This document shows, piece after piece, positions 6,601 to 12,020 of a stretch of DNA of 12,891 nucleotides; position 1 is the first letter of the stretch; every line of letters starts with the position of its first letter. The translations under genes were made by a program, and so were the position numbers. The stretch lies in assembly GCA_030635025.1 (NCBI GenBank), contig DAOVZQ010000017.1:1-12891 (forward strand). The letters run 5' to 3'. The notes beneath the pieces are model-generated. The model ran no database searches. It had not been told where the DNA came from and saw nothing but the letters and a program-made list of their open reading frames with translations. The DNA comes from a bacterium (lineage in GTDB: Bacteria; Krumholzibacteriota; Krumholzibacteriia; LZORAL124-64-63).

Positions 6601-8710
6601 CAACAACGGAACCGCCAACCGCCTCTTCAATAACGACGGTGGCGTATTTGCCGACGTGGCCACGAAGCCGCTGGACGATGCGGGCTTCGGCCAGGGCTTC
6701 GCCTGGGGCGACCACGACAGCGACGGCGATCTGGACATCTACCTGTCCGATTCCCAGCGCGGCAGCCTGTTGAGCAACATGGACGATGCCGGCCACCACT
6801 GGTTGCACGTGCGTCTGGCGGGCGATGTCTCGAACGCGGCGGCCATCGGCGCGCGCGTCAGCGTGACGGCCGGCGGTCTGACCCAGATGCGCGAGGTTTC
6901 GGGCGGATCAGGCTATGCATCCCAGAACTCCCTGCCCGTCGAGTTTGGACTCGGCGCGGCGGCCGTTGTCGATCTCGTACGCATCATATGGCCCAGCGGT
7001 GTTGTCCAGGAAACGACGCAGGTCGTTGCCGATCAGATGCTCGACCTGACTGAGCCCCGCTACACATGGTCGTATGCTTCGGATCTCGTTCTGGACGGCG
7101 ACGGCTCCGATCTGGGCGCCCAGTGGGTGGACGCGGACCGCGACGGATCGCTCGATCTCTACCGTCACAACCCCGCCGGAGATCGTCTGTTGCACCAGAG
7201 CGGCGGCGTCTTCACCGATGTCTGGCCGTTGGCCGACACGGACACGTACGATACCCGAATGCCCGCCTGGGACGACGTTGACGGCGACGGCTATCCCGAA
7301 GTCTACCTGCCCAAGTGGAACCAGCCCAACCTTCGGCTGCAAAACGACGGTGCGGGCGGTTTCGTGGATGATACCGTCACCGAGGCCGACACCGGGCCGG
7401 GTTACTGCGCCGAATGGATCGACTACGATCGGGACGGCCTGTTGGATCTCTATCTCGTGAACTTCGGTTCCGCCAACATCATGTACCGCAACGCCGGAAA
7501 CTTTGGCGATCACTACTATCTCACGGTGATCGGCAATCTGCTGGACGATGGCGGTGAGGGCGTCGATGCGGTCTGGTCCGACATGGACAACGACACTGAT
7601 CCCGACGTCTACCTCGTCAACAGATCCTCGGACAACCAGATGATGGGCAACGATGGTGCGACGGGATTCGGACTTGTGCTCACCGCCGGCGTGACGACCT
7701 ACGGCAACGGCAGTACATCGGCCGCCTGGGGCGATTACGACAACGACGGCTGGCAGGATCTCTATCTCACCAACCACAATCTTGCGGACCAACTCTATCA
7801 CAACGGAACCGGCGGCGGATTCTCTCCAACCGTCTTCGATGCGATGGGGGATACGGGCCCCGGGTCGGACGTCGTATGGCTGGATCATGATCTCGACGGC
7901 AATCTCGACCTGTTCATCGCGCGTGACGGTGCGCCCAACCTGTTGCTCGAGAACACGGGTGTCGCCGGCTCCGGCCGCTTCATCAACCGGACCGGTCCGT
8001 TTTCAGTCATCGCAGACAGTTCGGTTTCGGTGGCGTGCGCCGACTATGACGACGACGGCGATCTCGATCTCTACGTCGTCAACAAGGGCACGCCCAATCG
8101 TCTCTACCGCAACGACGTCACCAACGGCAATCATTGGCTGACGGTGACACTCGAGGGCGCCGAGAGTGTCGCGTCCGGCGTGGGCGCCAAGGTGCGCGTC
8201 GTGGCCGGGGGCCAAGCCCTGATCCGCGAAGCCTTCGGCCCTGCTTCGGTGCTGGTGGACGGCGGGCGAACCGTACACTTCGGTCTGGGCTCTGCAACGA
8301 CGATCGATACGTTGACCGTCCATTGGCCCTCGGGGACCGTGGTGGAACAGACATCGGTAACGGTCGACCAGCGTCTGATCCTATCCGAAACCGATCCGAA
8401 CACCATGGTGCCGTCGGCCGACCTGCCTGCGTCGTTTGCCCTGCATCCCTGTGCACCGAACCCGTTCAACCCTCAGACCCGCATCCGTTTCGATCTGCCC
8501 GTAACGGCCGAGGTGGGTTTGGAGATCTACGATGTGGCCGGTCGTCTCGTGCGTAAGTTGCTGGCCGGAGAACGCCTCTCGCCGGGAGTGCACGAACGGA
8601 CCTGGCGAGGCCGCGACCAGGTTGGACGCTCCGTCGCCGCCGGCGTTTATTTCTATAGGCTGGATGCCGGCAGCTACAGCGAGACGAGGCGGATGACCCT
8701 GATCAAATGA
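3617..8710 (+). CDS. Secreted M6-family metalloprotease with LamG, VCBS, ASPIC and sorting domains
   Basis: A 1697-residue exported protein, predicted to be a zinc endopeptidase at or beyond the cell surface. A signal peptide (1-21, ending VLA) is followed by an M6-type N-terminal region (VRVWGDEFYRV, DGYTLVRD) and the peptidase domain with HENGH at residues 309-313 and PDLYDYG just after. Residues about 512-705 resemble a LamG/concanavalin-like domain (LALYWTFDEG, DLDGVDDSV). Seven Asp-rich VCBS/FG-GAP repeats (about 711-1054) precede an ASPIC/UnbV domain (about 1060-1146). A second set of seven repeats (about 1152-1500) precedes a second ASPIC/UnbV domain (about 1505-1591). The C-terminus (about 1602-1697) is FlgD-Ig-like, with NPFNPQT at 1615, GVYFYRL and a basic end, which suggests T9SS-like sorting. 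The domain calls are by eye. The function of the repeat half (adhesion, calcium-dependent stability or substrate binding) is inferred. It is divergent from hypA, and no co-regulation is shown. Confidence 0.93.
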   Translation: MRSFCFMMTLMFLVSNTPVLADAVWGELVPEKQPDGEIIQVRVWGDEFYRVAESVDGYTLVRDSDTKVISYAKLSADGTRLESTGIRVGDKLDEKGLSKHLRIADATRLALIKERRREHAEFDAGVLAQGGKTIGDKAAPDTGDVVGILLLIDFSDEPATIPVSQFEDYCNQVGYTGYSNNGSIYDYFNDVSDGNLRYTNYVTPFYYRANQPKSWYDDQTQTSHTRARTLVAEALNNLNASGFDFSDYDSNSDGYIDAINIYYAGYRISWGIGLWPHSGGLTWGADGVSVYRYQMTDITGSLALRTFCHENGHMICYWPDLYDYGSDSRGVGNFCLMSGGASNLNPCEPCAAMKHYSDWDAVNILDESEGGLTVTAGVNSVYKYPHPTQYNEYYLVENRQKTNRDLYIPDQGIAIWHVDEWGNNDYQQATPSYHYEVTLVQADGLWEMEGNQNSGDSDDLWAAPTYVECTPNTVPDTDWWSGAASDLWILDIGETGPTMRFDYYDGVALPNLALYWTFDEGTGGTTTDWSGHGNTGILVGSPAWVTGLEGSALDLDGVDDSVITGHFDLAHVTVEAVIRKPAVSGDQHIVSKWAATSSGRTYRLGFVNGGADLVFGGEANGGSAQAPASLIPDNGWVHLAGTYDGVVFRLYINGLEVASDVASSPGDLIADVSTITVGADHAGAQLFSGDIDGVRISGVASQPEDFAWGGLFRDETLGPLAGAETSVGVAWGDHDGDGRPDLYISNAAPAANRLLGNDSGGVFTDLTAAPLGDTSQSRGVAWADHDNDGDLDMYVANYGQPNKLLRNEGGGVFTDVTSGPLGDAGATSCFAWGDYNNDGLVDLYLTIENGANKLLRNEGGDTFSDVTTSPLDDAGVGRGVAWGDFDDDGDLDLYIANTGANKLLRNDGDGVFADATSGPLGDTGDGSGVAWGDYDNDGDLDLYLSNIGGANTLLRNDGSGVFADATVPPLGDTGDGSGVGWADYDNDGDLDLYLVNNGTANRLFNNDGGVFADVATKPLDDAGFGQGFAWGDHDSDGDLDIYLSDSQRGSLLSNMDDAGHHWLHVRLAGDVSNAAAIGARVSVTAGGLTQMREVSGGSGYASQNSLPVEFGLGAAAVVDLVRIIWPSGVVQETTQVVADQMLDLTEPRYTWSYASDLVLDGDGSDLGAQWVDADRDGSLDLYRHNPAGDRLLHQSGGVFTDVWPLADTDTYDTRMPAWDDVDGDGYPEVYLPKWNQPNLRLQNDGAGGFVDDTVTEADTGPGYCAEWIDYDRDGLLDLYLVNFGSANIMYRNAGNFGDHYYLTVIGNLLDDGGEGVDAVWSDMDNDTDPDVYLVNRSSDNQMMGNDGATGFGLVLTAGVTTYGNGSTSAAWGDYDNDGWQDLYLTNHNLADQLYHNGTGGGFSPTVFDAMGDTGPGSDVVWLDHDLDGNLDLFIARDGAPNLLLENTGVAGSGRFINRTGPFSVIADSSVSVACADYDDDGDLDLYVVNKGTPNRLYRNDVTNGNHWLTVTLEGAESVASGVGAKVRVVAGGQALIREAFGPASVLVDGGRTVHFGLGSATTIDTLTVHWPSGTVVEQTSVTVDQRLILSETDPNTMVPSADLPASFALHPCAPNPFNPQTRIRFDLPVTAEVGLEIYDVAGRLVRKLLAGERLSPGVHERTWRGRDQVGRSVAAGVYFYRLDAGSYSETRRMTLIK
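5748..6790 (+). repeat. First block of seven VCBS/FG-GAP repeats
   Basis: Seven copies of a unit of about 50 residues (about 150 bases), each centred on a DxDxDGxxDLY calcium-type loop. The loops begin at residues 733, 784, 834, 884, 933, 983 and 1032 of the protease. Between loops each unit carries NxLLRNxGxGVFxDxTxxPLGDxG. Units 5 and 6 are close at DNA level (6398-6449 against 6547-6598 share a long identical core), which suggests recent tandem duplication or homogenisation. Seven such units match the blade number of integrin-type propellers. Confidence 0.88.
6794..7057 (+). other. ASPIC/UnbV domain 1 within the protease
   Basis: Residues about 1060-1146 begin HHWLHVRLAG, continue with GARVSVTAGG and VEFGLG, and close with VRIIWPSGVVQ. 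This is the order and wording of ASPIC/UnbV domains, which usually follow VCBS repeats in exported proteins. It matches domain 2 (8129-8390) strand for strand. Confidence 0.8.
7072..8127 (+). repeat. Second block of seven VCBS/FG-GAP repeats
   Basis: Seven more Asp-rich loops begin at residues 1172, 1220, 1269, 1322, 1373, 1423 and 1476, at about 50-residue spacing. They are more diverged than block 1: loop 9 has Glu at the last acidic position (DVDGDGYPEVY), loop 11 is DMDNDTDPDVY and loop 13 ends DLF. The last unit (DYDDDGDLDLY) is nearly consensus. The block is followed, like the first, by an ASPIC/UnbV domain. Confidence 0.86.
8129..8390 (+). other. ASPIC/UnbV domain 2 within the protease
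   Basis: Residues about 1505-1591: NHWLTVTLEG, GAKVRVVAGG, VHFGLG, then LTVHWPSGTVVE. It has the same motif order and spacing as domain 1 but is clearly diverged, so the block duplication is old or domain-wise. Confidence 0.8.
8420..8707 (+). other. FlgD-Ig-like C-terminal sorting domain of the protease
   Basis: About the last 96 residues carry HPCAPNPFNPQTRIRFDLP, then EIYDVAGRLVRKL, GVHERTWRGRD and GVYFYRLDAG, ending in RRMTLIK. This layout is common at the C-terminus of exported proteins in FCB-group and related candidate phyla, where it is taken to be a cell-surface sorting or type IX-like secretion signal. No secretion genes are in the window to confirm the route. Confidence 0.8.
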
Positions 8711-8781
8711 CGTCTCGTGATCGCCTTTCCTGCTTGCGCAAGGCCCCTTCTCGTTCCACGTTTCCGTGTGAACCACTACCG

Positions 8782-8787
8782 AGGAGG
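8782..8787 (+). promoter_or_regulatory. Strong ribosome binding site of the aminotransferase
   Basis: AGGAGG lies 6 bases before ATG 8794. This places the start there and not at the in-frame ATG 8707, which overlaps the protease stop, has no such site and would add 29 residues without family features. Confidence 0.85.
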
Positions 8788-8793
8788 GGCCTC

Positions 8794-10125
8794 ATGCCCG
8801 AACCCAGGATGTCCGCTCTGTTCGAGGGCCGTCGGCCGTCGGTTATCCGCCTGGCCCAGATCAAGTTCGATGAACGCCAGGACGACACCGAAGCCATCAA
8901 TGTCGCCATCGGCAACGTGTCCCTGCCCATGTATCCGGCCATGCGCGAACGCATGAACACGCTGGACGGGCCCGACAGTCCTTTCAGTGACGGCGTGGTC
9001 AAGTATTCGGCCACCAGCGGCACGCCCGAATGTGTCGACGCCTTCAAAAACATCATCGCCAGCAGCGGTTTTGACGTGAGCGACCTGCACGGTCACATCA
9101 CCGAGGGCGGCAGCCAGGCCATGGAGCTGCTCATCGCCGGTGTCTGCGGTCCGGCCGGCAGCGACGAGGACCCGCTCATGCTGATCGATGCCGCCTACAC
9201 CAACTACAAGACCCTCTGCGAGCGCATGGGCCGCAGCACCTGCTCGATCCAGCGCACCCTCGGTGACGACGGCAAGTTCACCCTGCCCGACACCGCCGAG
9301 ATCGAAAGGGTCATCCTCGAGCACGGCCCCAAGGCCATCGTGGTGATTCCCTTCGATAATCCGACCGGGCAGTACTACGACAAGGCCGCCATGATCGAGC
9401 TGTCACGCTTGGCCGTGAAGCACAACCTGTGGCTGGTGAGCGACGAGGCCTATCGCGAGCTCTATTACAGCGGCGACGTGTGCACGAGCCTCTGGGACGT
9501 CACCGACACCGACGTACCCGGCATCAAGGGACGACGCATCTCCATCGAGACCGCCTCGAAGGTGTGGAACGCCTGCGGCCTGCGCATCGGCGCCCTGATG
9601 ACCGACAACGAGGTGTTCAATCGCCAGGCCATCGCCGAGCATACCGTCAGCTTGTGCAGCAGCGTCATCGGCCAGTATATCTTCGGTGCCCTGGCTCACG
9701 AGGATCACGACACCCTGCAGGCCTGGTACACGCAACAGCGCGACTACTATCGCGCCATGCTCTTTGACTTCACCGATGCCATGAAGAAGGCCCTGCCGGG
9801 TGTGATCGTATCGAGTCCGGATGCGGCCTTGTACTCGGTTCTCGATGTGCGCAACCTGGTGGCCGAGGGTTTCGACGCCCTCGACTTCGTCCTGTGGTGC
9901 GCGAGCGAGGGAAGCGTCGCCGTCAACGGCAAGATGATCACGGTCCTGACCGCGCCCATGGGCGGCTTCTACAGCGTGCCCGATGGCGTTCCGAACCCCG
10001 GACGGACCCAGGTGCGCGTGGCCTACGTGGAGTCGCCGCAGCGCATGGCGGCCATCCCGGCCCTGTTCGCGGATCTGTTCAGGCAGTACGTGGCCAAGAG
10101 GGCGGGGGCCAAGGTCGGCGCCTAG
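8794..10125 (+). CDS. PLP-dependent aminotransferase, class I/II (fold type I)
   Basis: A 443-residue cytoplasmic enzyme predicted to transfer amino groups between an amino acid and a 2-oxo acid using pyridoxal phosphate. Class I/II landmarks occur in order: TEGGSQA (103-109, phosphate-binding loop), Y135 as the likely ring-stacking aromatic, FDNPTGQ (N189), SDEAY (D217 and Y220), the Schiff-base lysine in TASKVWNACGLR (K256), and QVRVAY (R408, likely the substrate-carboxylate arginine). The length is slightly over the usual 390-420. The substrate is not evident; aspartate, aromatic or branched-chain activity cannot be told apart by eye. It follows the protease by 83 bases on the same strand with its own strong ribosome binding site and ends just before an intrinsic terminator. 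The two proteins have no obvious shared role. Confidence 0.93.
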   Translation: MPEPRMSALFEGRRPSVIRLAQIKFDERQDDTEAINVAIGNVSLPMYPAMRERMNTLDGPDSPFSDGVVKYSATSGTPECVDAFKNIIASSGFDVSDLHGHITEGGSQAMELLIAGVCGPAGSDEDPLMLIDAAYTNYKTLCERMGRSTCSIQRTLGDDGKFTLPDTAEIERVILEHGPKAIVVIPFDNPTGQYYDKAAMIELSRLAVKHNLWLVSDEAYRELYYSGDVCTSLWDVTDTDVPGIKGRRISIETASKVWNACGLRIGALMTDNEVFNRQAIAEHTVSLCSSVIGQYIFGALAHEDHDTLQAWYTQQRDYYRAMLFDFTDAMKKALPGVIVSSPDAALYSVLDVRNLVAEGFDALDFVLWCASEGSVAVNGKMITVLTAPMGGFYSVPDGVPNPGRTQVRVAYVESPQRMAAIPALFADLFRQYVAKRAGAKVGA

Positions 10126-10141
10126 CTTTCTGATAATCGAT

Positions 10142-10180
10142 AAAGGCGGCGATTCACATGGGTGAACCGCCGCCTTTTTT
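10142..10180 (+). terminator. Rho-independent terminator after the aminotransferase
   Basis: The left arm AAAGGCGGCGATTCAC (10142-10157), loop ATGG and right arm GTGAACCGCCGCCTTT (10162-10177) form a 16-bp stem with a single A-C mismatch, followed by a run of six T (10175-10180). It starts 16 bases after the stop codon and lies between convergent genes. The opposite strand has only a three-T run after the stem, so it should act mainly rightward. Confidence 0.93.
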
Positions 10181-10192
10181 ATATCACGGGAT

Positions 10193-10642
10193 CTAGCGGT
10201 AGAGTGACTTCATGCCGCCCCAGGGAATATCCTTGTTGGGCGTGGGGTCGGTGAGCGTGTAAAAGGTCGTCGGAGGTGTCGTAAGGGGGGGGAAGCTGAC
10301 CATGCTCTCGAAGACGACGACTCTGTATACGCCGACCGGATCGGAATATTCGCTCGTGCTGTGATCATGCACACGCGTTTCACCGGCCGCGATCGGCTCC
10401 ATCACGGGCAGGCCGACACAACCAAGCCGACAACTCCCGCTCTCCTCATGGATGATGCCGAAAATCGGATACGAGTTGCAATCGACGGTGCTCGCGGTTG
10501 GATTGTGGATCGTGACGCGGACGGTCTGGCCCAGCGTGTAGGTTTCGGCGTCGGTTTCCACGGTCAGGAATTGGGCGATGGCACCGGACGCGCAGAACAG
10601 GACCAGCATGACGATATAAGACACGCGTTGGCAATGATGCAT
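10193..10642 (-). CDS. Small exported protein with CxxGC motif, paralogue A
   Basis: A 149-residue protein of a family I do not recognise. A signal peptide (1-23, hydrophobic YIVMLVLFCASGAIA) is followed by a short, probably all-beta domain: YTLGQTVRVTIHNPT, FGIIHEESG, the motif CRLGCVGLPV (C71 and C75), a PxGxYxVVVFES strand and the ending WGGMKSLYR. C55, C71 and C75 could form disulfides in the periplasm. The start at 10642 is set by GGGAG at 10649-10653, 6 bases upstream; the frame extends to 10666 without a better site. It is plainly homologous to the gene at 11382-11828. The strand-turn-strand pattern with a Gly-Glu-Thr turn resembles BsuPI-type Ig-like proteinase-inhibitor folds, but that is a resemblance by eye. 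It is convergent with the aminotransferase. Confidence 0.85.
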   Translation of the reverse strand: MHHCQRVSYIVMLVLFCASGAIAQFLTVETDAETYTLGQTVRVTIHNPTASTVDCNSYPIFGIIHEESGSCRLGCVGLPVMEPIAAGETRVHDHSTSEYSDPVGVYRVVVFESMVSFPPLTTPPTTFYTLTDPTPNKDIPWGGMKSLYR

Positions 10643-10702
10643 GGAATTCTCCCGTTTAAGAGGCACATCGAATGATCAGGGGCCTTCTATGACGGCATCG
10701 TG

Positions 10703-10732
10703 AGTATACGACATTGCAGCCTGCTAAGGCAA
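10703..10732 (-). promoter_or_regulatory. Sigma70-like promoter for paralogue A
   Basis: On the minus strand, TTGCCT (10727-10732), an 18-base spacer and TATACT (10703-10708) match 4/6 and 5/6 of the consensus. Transcription would start near 10696, giving a leader of about 54 bases. This suggests that paralogue A is transcribed separately from the SRPBCC gene 120 bases upstream. Confidence 0.45.
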
Positions 10733-10762
10733 GTAACCGACTCCGGCGTCATCCACTGATCC

Positions 10763-11290
10763 TCAGTCCAGCGGCTTTCCACCACCGGCCAGATACGGTG
10801 TCAGACGGCCGATCAGGAAATGCCTCCACGTACGCTCGATGATCGCAGGCCAGTCCTCTTCCATTTCGCCCGAGGCGTGGACCTCGACGGCGATGCGGGT
10901 ATGTCCCTCGTCGGCGTCCGTGAAGGTCCAGGTGGTGACCATATGCAGTGCGTTGCCGGCCAGCCCCAGCGGTCCCTCGAACCGCAGCATTTCACCCCGC
11001 TTGGCATAGGTGACCACGGCGTGGCGCACGCCGTCGCCGCTCGCGTCGAAGATCTCCATAAAGGCGCCGCCGGGTTTGGGCTCGATGTACATCGCATGAG
11101 GATCGTCGGACATGCTGTGATCCCACCAGCCGGTCACGTCGCCGAAGGTCATGTCGTAGACGACCTCGGGTTGGCCGGGCACCACCGTCTCCACGGTAAA
11201 GGAAAAGGCGCCGGTGGGCAGGTCGCGGGGGGCGGCAAAGGCGCCGGCGACCGTGAAGAGCAGCATGGTGATGACAAGCGGGCGAACCAT
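10763..11290 (-). CDS. Exported SRPBCC-fold (Ahsa1/START-like) protein
   Basis: 175 residues. A signal peptide (1-19, VITMLLFTVAGAFA) precedes a domain of about 150 residues with the SRPBCC pattern: EVVYDMTFGDVTGWWD, PKPGGAFMEIFDASG, HAVVTYAKRGEMLRFEGPLG, a TTWTFTDADEGHTRIAVEV strand and a long C-terminal helix (DWPAIIERTWRHFLIGRLTPYL). The fold forms a hydrophobic pocket for ligands in many families; no ligand is suggested here. Most Ahsa1-like proteins lack a signal peptide, so export is notable. The start at 11290 is supported by AAGGAG at 11298-11303, 7 bases upstream. It lies 91 bases after paralogue B on the same strand, with a hairpin between them. Confidence 0.82.
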   Translation of the reverse strand: MVRPLVITMLLFTVAGAFAAPRDLPTGAFSFTVETVVPGQPEVVYDMTFGDVTGWWDHSMSDDPHAMYIEPKPGGAFMEIFDASGDGVRHAVVTYAKRGEMLRFEGPLGLAGNALHMVTTWTFTDADEGHTRIAVEVHASGEMEEDWPAIIERTWRHFLIGRLTPYLAGGGKPLD

Positions 11291-11311
11291 GAACGATCTC
11301 CTTTAAAATGG

Positions 11312-11340
11312 GGAGGGGCCGGCAGTTGCCGACCCCCTCC
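11312..11340 (-). terminator. Hairpin between paralogue B and the SRPBCC gene
   Basis: GGAGGGGCCGGCA (11312-11324) faces TGCCGACCCCCTCC (11327-11340): two helices of 7 and 4-5 bp with a small internal loop. Read on the minus strand it lies about 40 bases after the paralogue B stop and is followed by CCATTTT, a weak T-tract, then the SRPBCC ribosome binding site. It is a possible terminator or attenuator that would lower downstream expression. Confidence 0.5.
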
Positions 11341-11381
11341 AGGATAACCGTCCCTCATAGGGTTTGGCTAGTATTCGTCGA

Positions 11382-11828
11382 CTAGTACAGGGATTTCACG
11401 GCTCCCCAGGTCAGGGACTCGTTGGCGATCGGGTCATCCAGCAGGTAGTGGGTTGACGGCATGGGATTGCCCTCGCCTCCCGTCCCCATCTCGAAGACGA
11501 CGACCGTGTACATGCCGATCGGGTCGGGGTAGTCGAGCGTGTAGTGGGTGAAAACATGAACTTCGCCCGGGCCGATCGATTCGATGACGGGCAGTCCCAT
11601 ACACCCGTAGACGCAGATCTGTGTGTCGTCATGAATGATGCCGAACCAGGGTGACGATTCGAGACTGATGACCTCGGTCGTCGGGTTGGTGATTGTGATC
11701 TGGAAGAACTCGCCGATGGCGTGATGGTCGCCGCCCGTGTCCACGACCAGCTGTCCGGCCCAGGCGGCGCCGGCGAAGAGGACGAGGGCGAATGATACGA
11801 GCATGAACCTGAGATGACGCTGATACAT
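11382..11828 (-). CDS. Small exported protein with CxxGC motif, paralogue B
   Basis: A 148-residue protein, homologous along its whole length to the gene at 10193-10642. A signal peptide (1-24, FALVLFAGAAWA) is followed by the shared landmarks: ITITNPT, FGIIHDD, CVYGCMGLPV (C72 and C76), a GPGEV turn, PIGMYTVVVFEMG and the ending LTWGAVKSLY. It lacks the equivalent of C55 in paralogue A, so the CxxGC pair is the conserved redox or structural element. The start at 11828 is preferred because GGGAG (11834-11838) lies 5 bases upstream; an in-frame GTG at 11834 would overlap that site. The function is unknown. Its own promoter is likely (11889-11918). The gene lies between the S9 peptidase and SRPBCC genes. 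Confidence 0.85.
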   Translation of the reverse strand: MYQRHLRFMLVSFALVLFAGAAWAGQLVVDTGGDHHAIGEFFQITITNPTTEVISLESSPWFGIIHDDTQICVYGCMGLPVIESIGPGEVHVFTHYTLDYPDPIGMYTVVVFEMGTGGEGNPMPSTHYLLDDPIANESLTWGAVKSLY

Positions 11829-11888
11829 GGCCACTCCCTACATGAGCGGGTCGTCGATCGGCGGGGACGATTGTTGCCAGGGAATTTG

Positions 11889-11918
11889 ATTATAGCAGTT
11901 CGATAAGGGCGACCACAA
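11889..11918 (-). promoter_or_regulatory. Promoter for paralogue B
   Basis: The minus strand reads TGCTATAAT, a perfect -10 (11889-11894) with the TGn extension. TTGTGG (11913-11918) lies 18 bases upstream as a weak -35. The predicted leader is about 54 bases. Confidence 0.55.
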
Positions 11919-11928
11919 CCCGAGTATC

Positions 11929-11944
11929 ATCACGAAGTCGTGAT
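11929..11944. repeat. 16-bp operator-like dyad upstream of paralogue B promoter
   Basis: ATCACGA-AG-TCGTGAT is a perfect 7-bp inverted repeat with a 2-base centre. It lies about 10 bases upstream of the -35 element, a position suited to a dimeric regulator. The binding protein is unknown, and the site could also be incidental. Confidence 0.4.
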
Positions 11945-11951
11945 AAAGTGA

Positions 11952-11975
11952 AGGGGCCGACGGGATTCGGCCCCT
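11952..11975 (-). terminator. Hairpin downstream of the S9 peptidase gene
   Basis: AGGGGCCGA, a 6-base loop and TCGGCCCCT form a perfect 9-bp GC-rich stem 45 bases beyond the peptidase stop. On the minus strand it is followed by TCACTTTATC, a poor T-tract, so termination efficiency is uncertain. The core GGGGCCG/CGGCCCC resembles the hairpin at 11312-11340. Confidence 0.6.
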
Positions 11976-12020
11976 ACATTCAAGCATCACTTACATGCCC
12001 GAATTGCACCTGCTGGCGTC

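Noticed and set aside
6908..7888. Minus-strand ORF (326 residues) opposite the second repeat block
   Set aside because: Its Val/Ile-rich periodic sequence is the reverse reading of Asp-rich VCBS repeats. No start signal or domain is evident.
5748..8127. Regular repeats of about 150 bases as a possible CRISPR or satellite array
   Set aside because: The repeats are in-frame protein units with diverged codons and no short identical repeats separated by unique spacers.
8723..8744. Palindrome CTTGCGCAAG within a GCCTT/AAGGC pair after the protease stop, as a terminator
   Set aside because: The stem is short and no T-run follows. It does not support termination between the protease and the aminotransferase.
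8707..8793. Aminotransferase start at ATG 8707, overlapping the protease stop (ATGA)
   Set aside because: It looks like coupled translation, but there is no ribosome binding site and the 29 extra residues look non-coding. AGGAGG before 8794 is much stronger.
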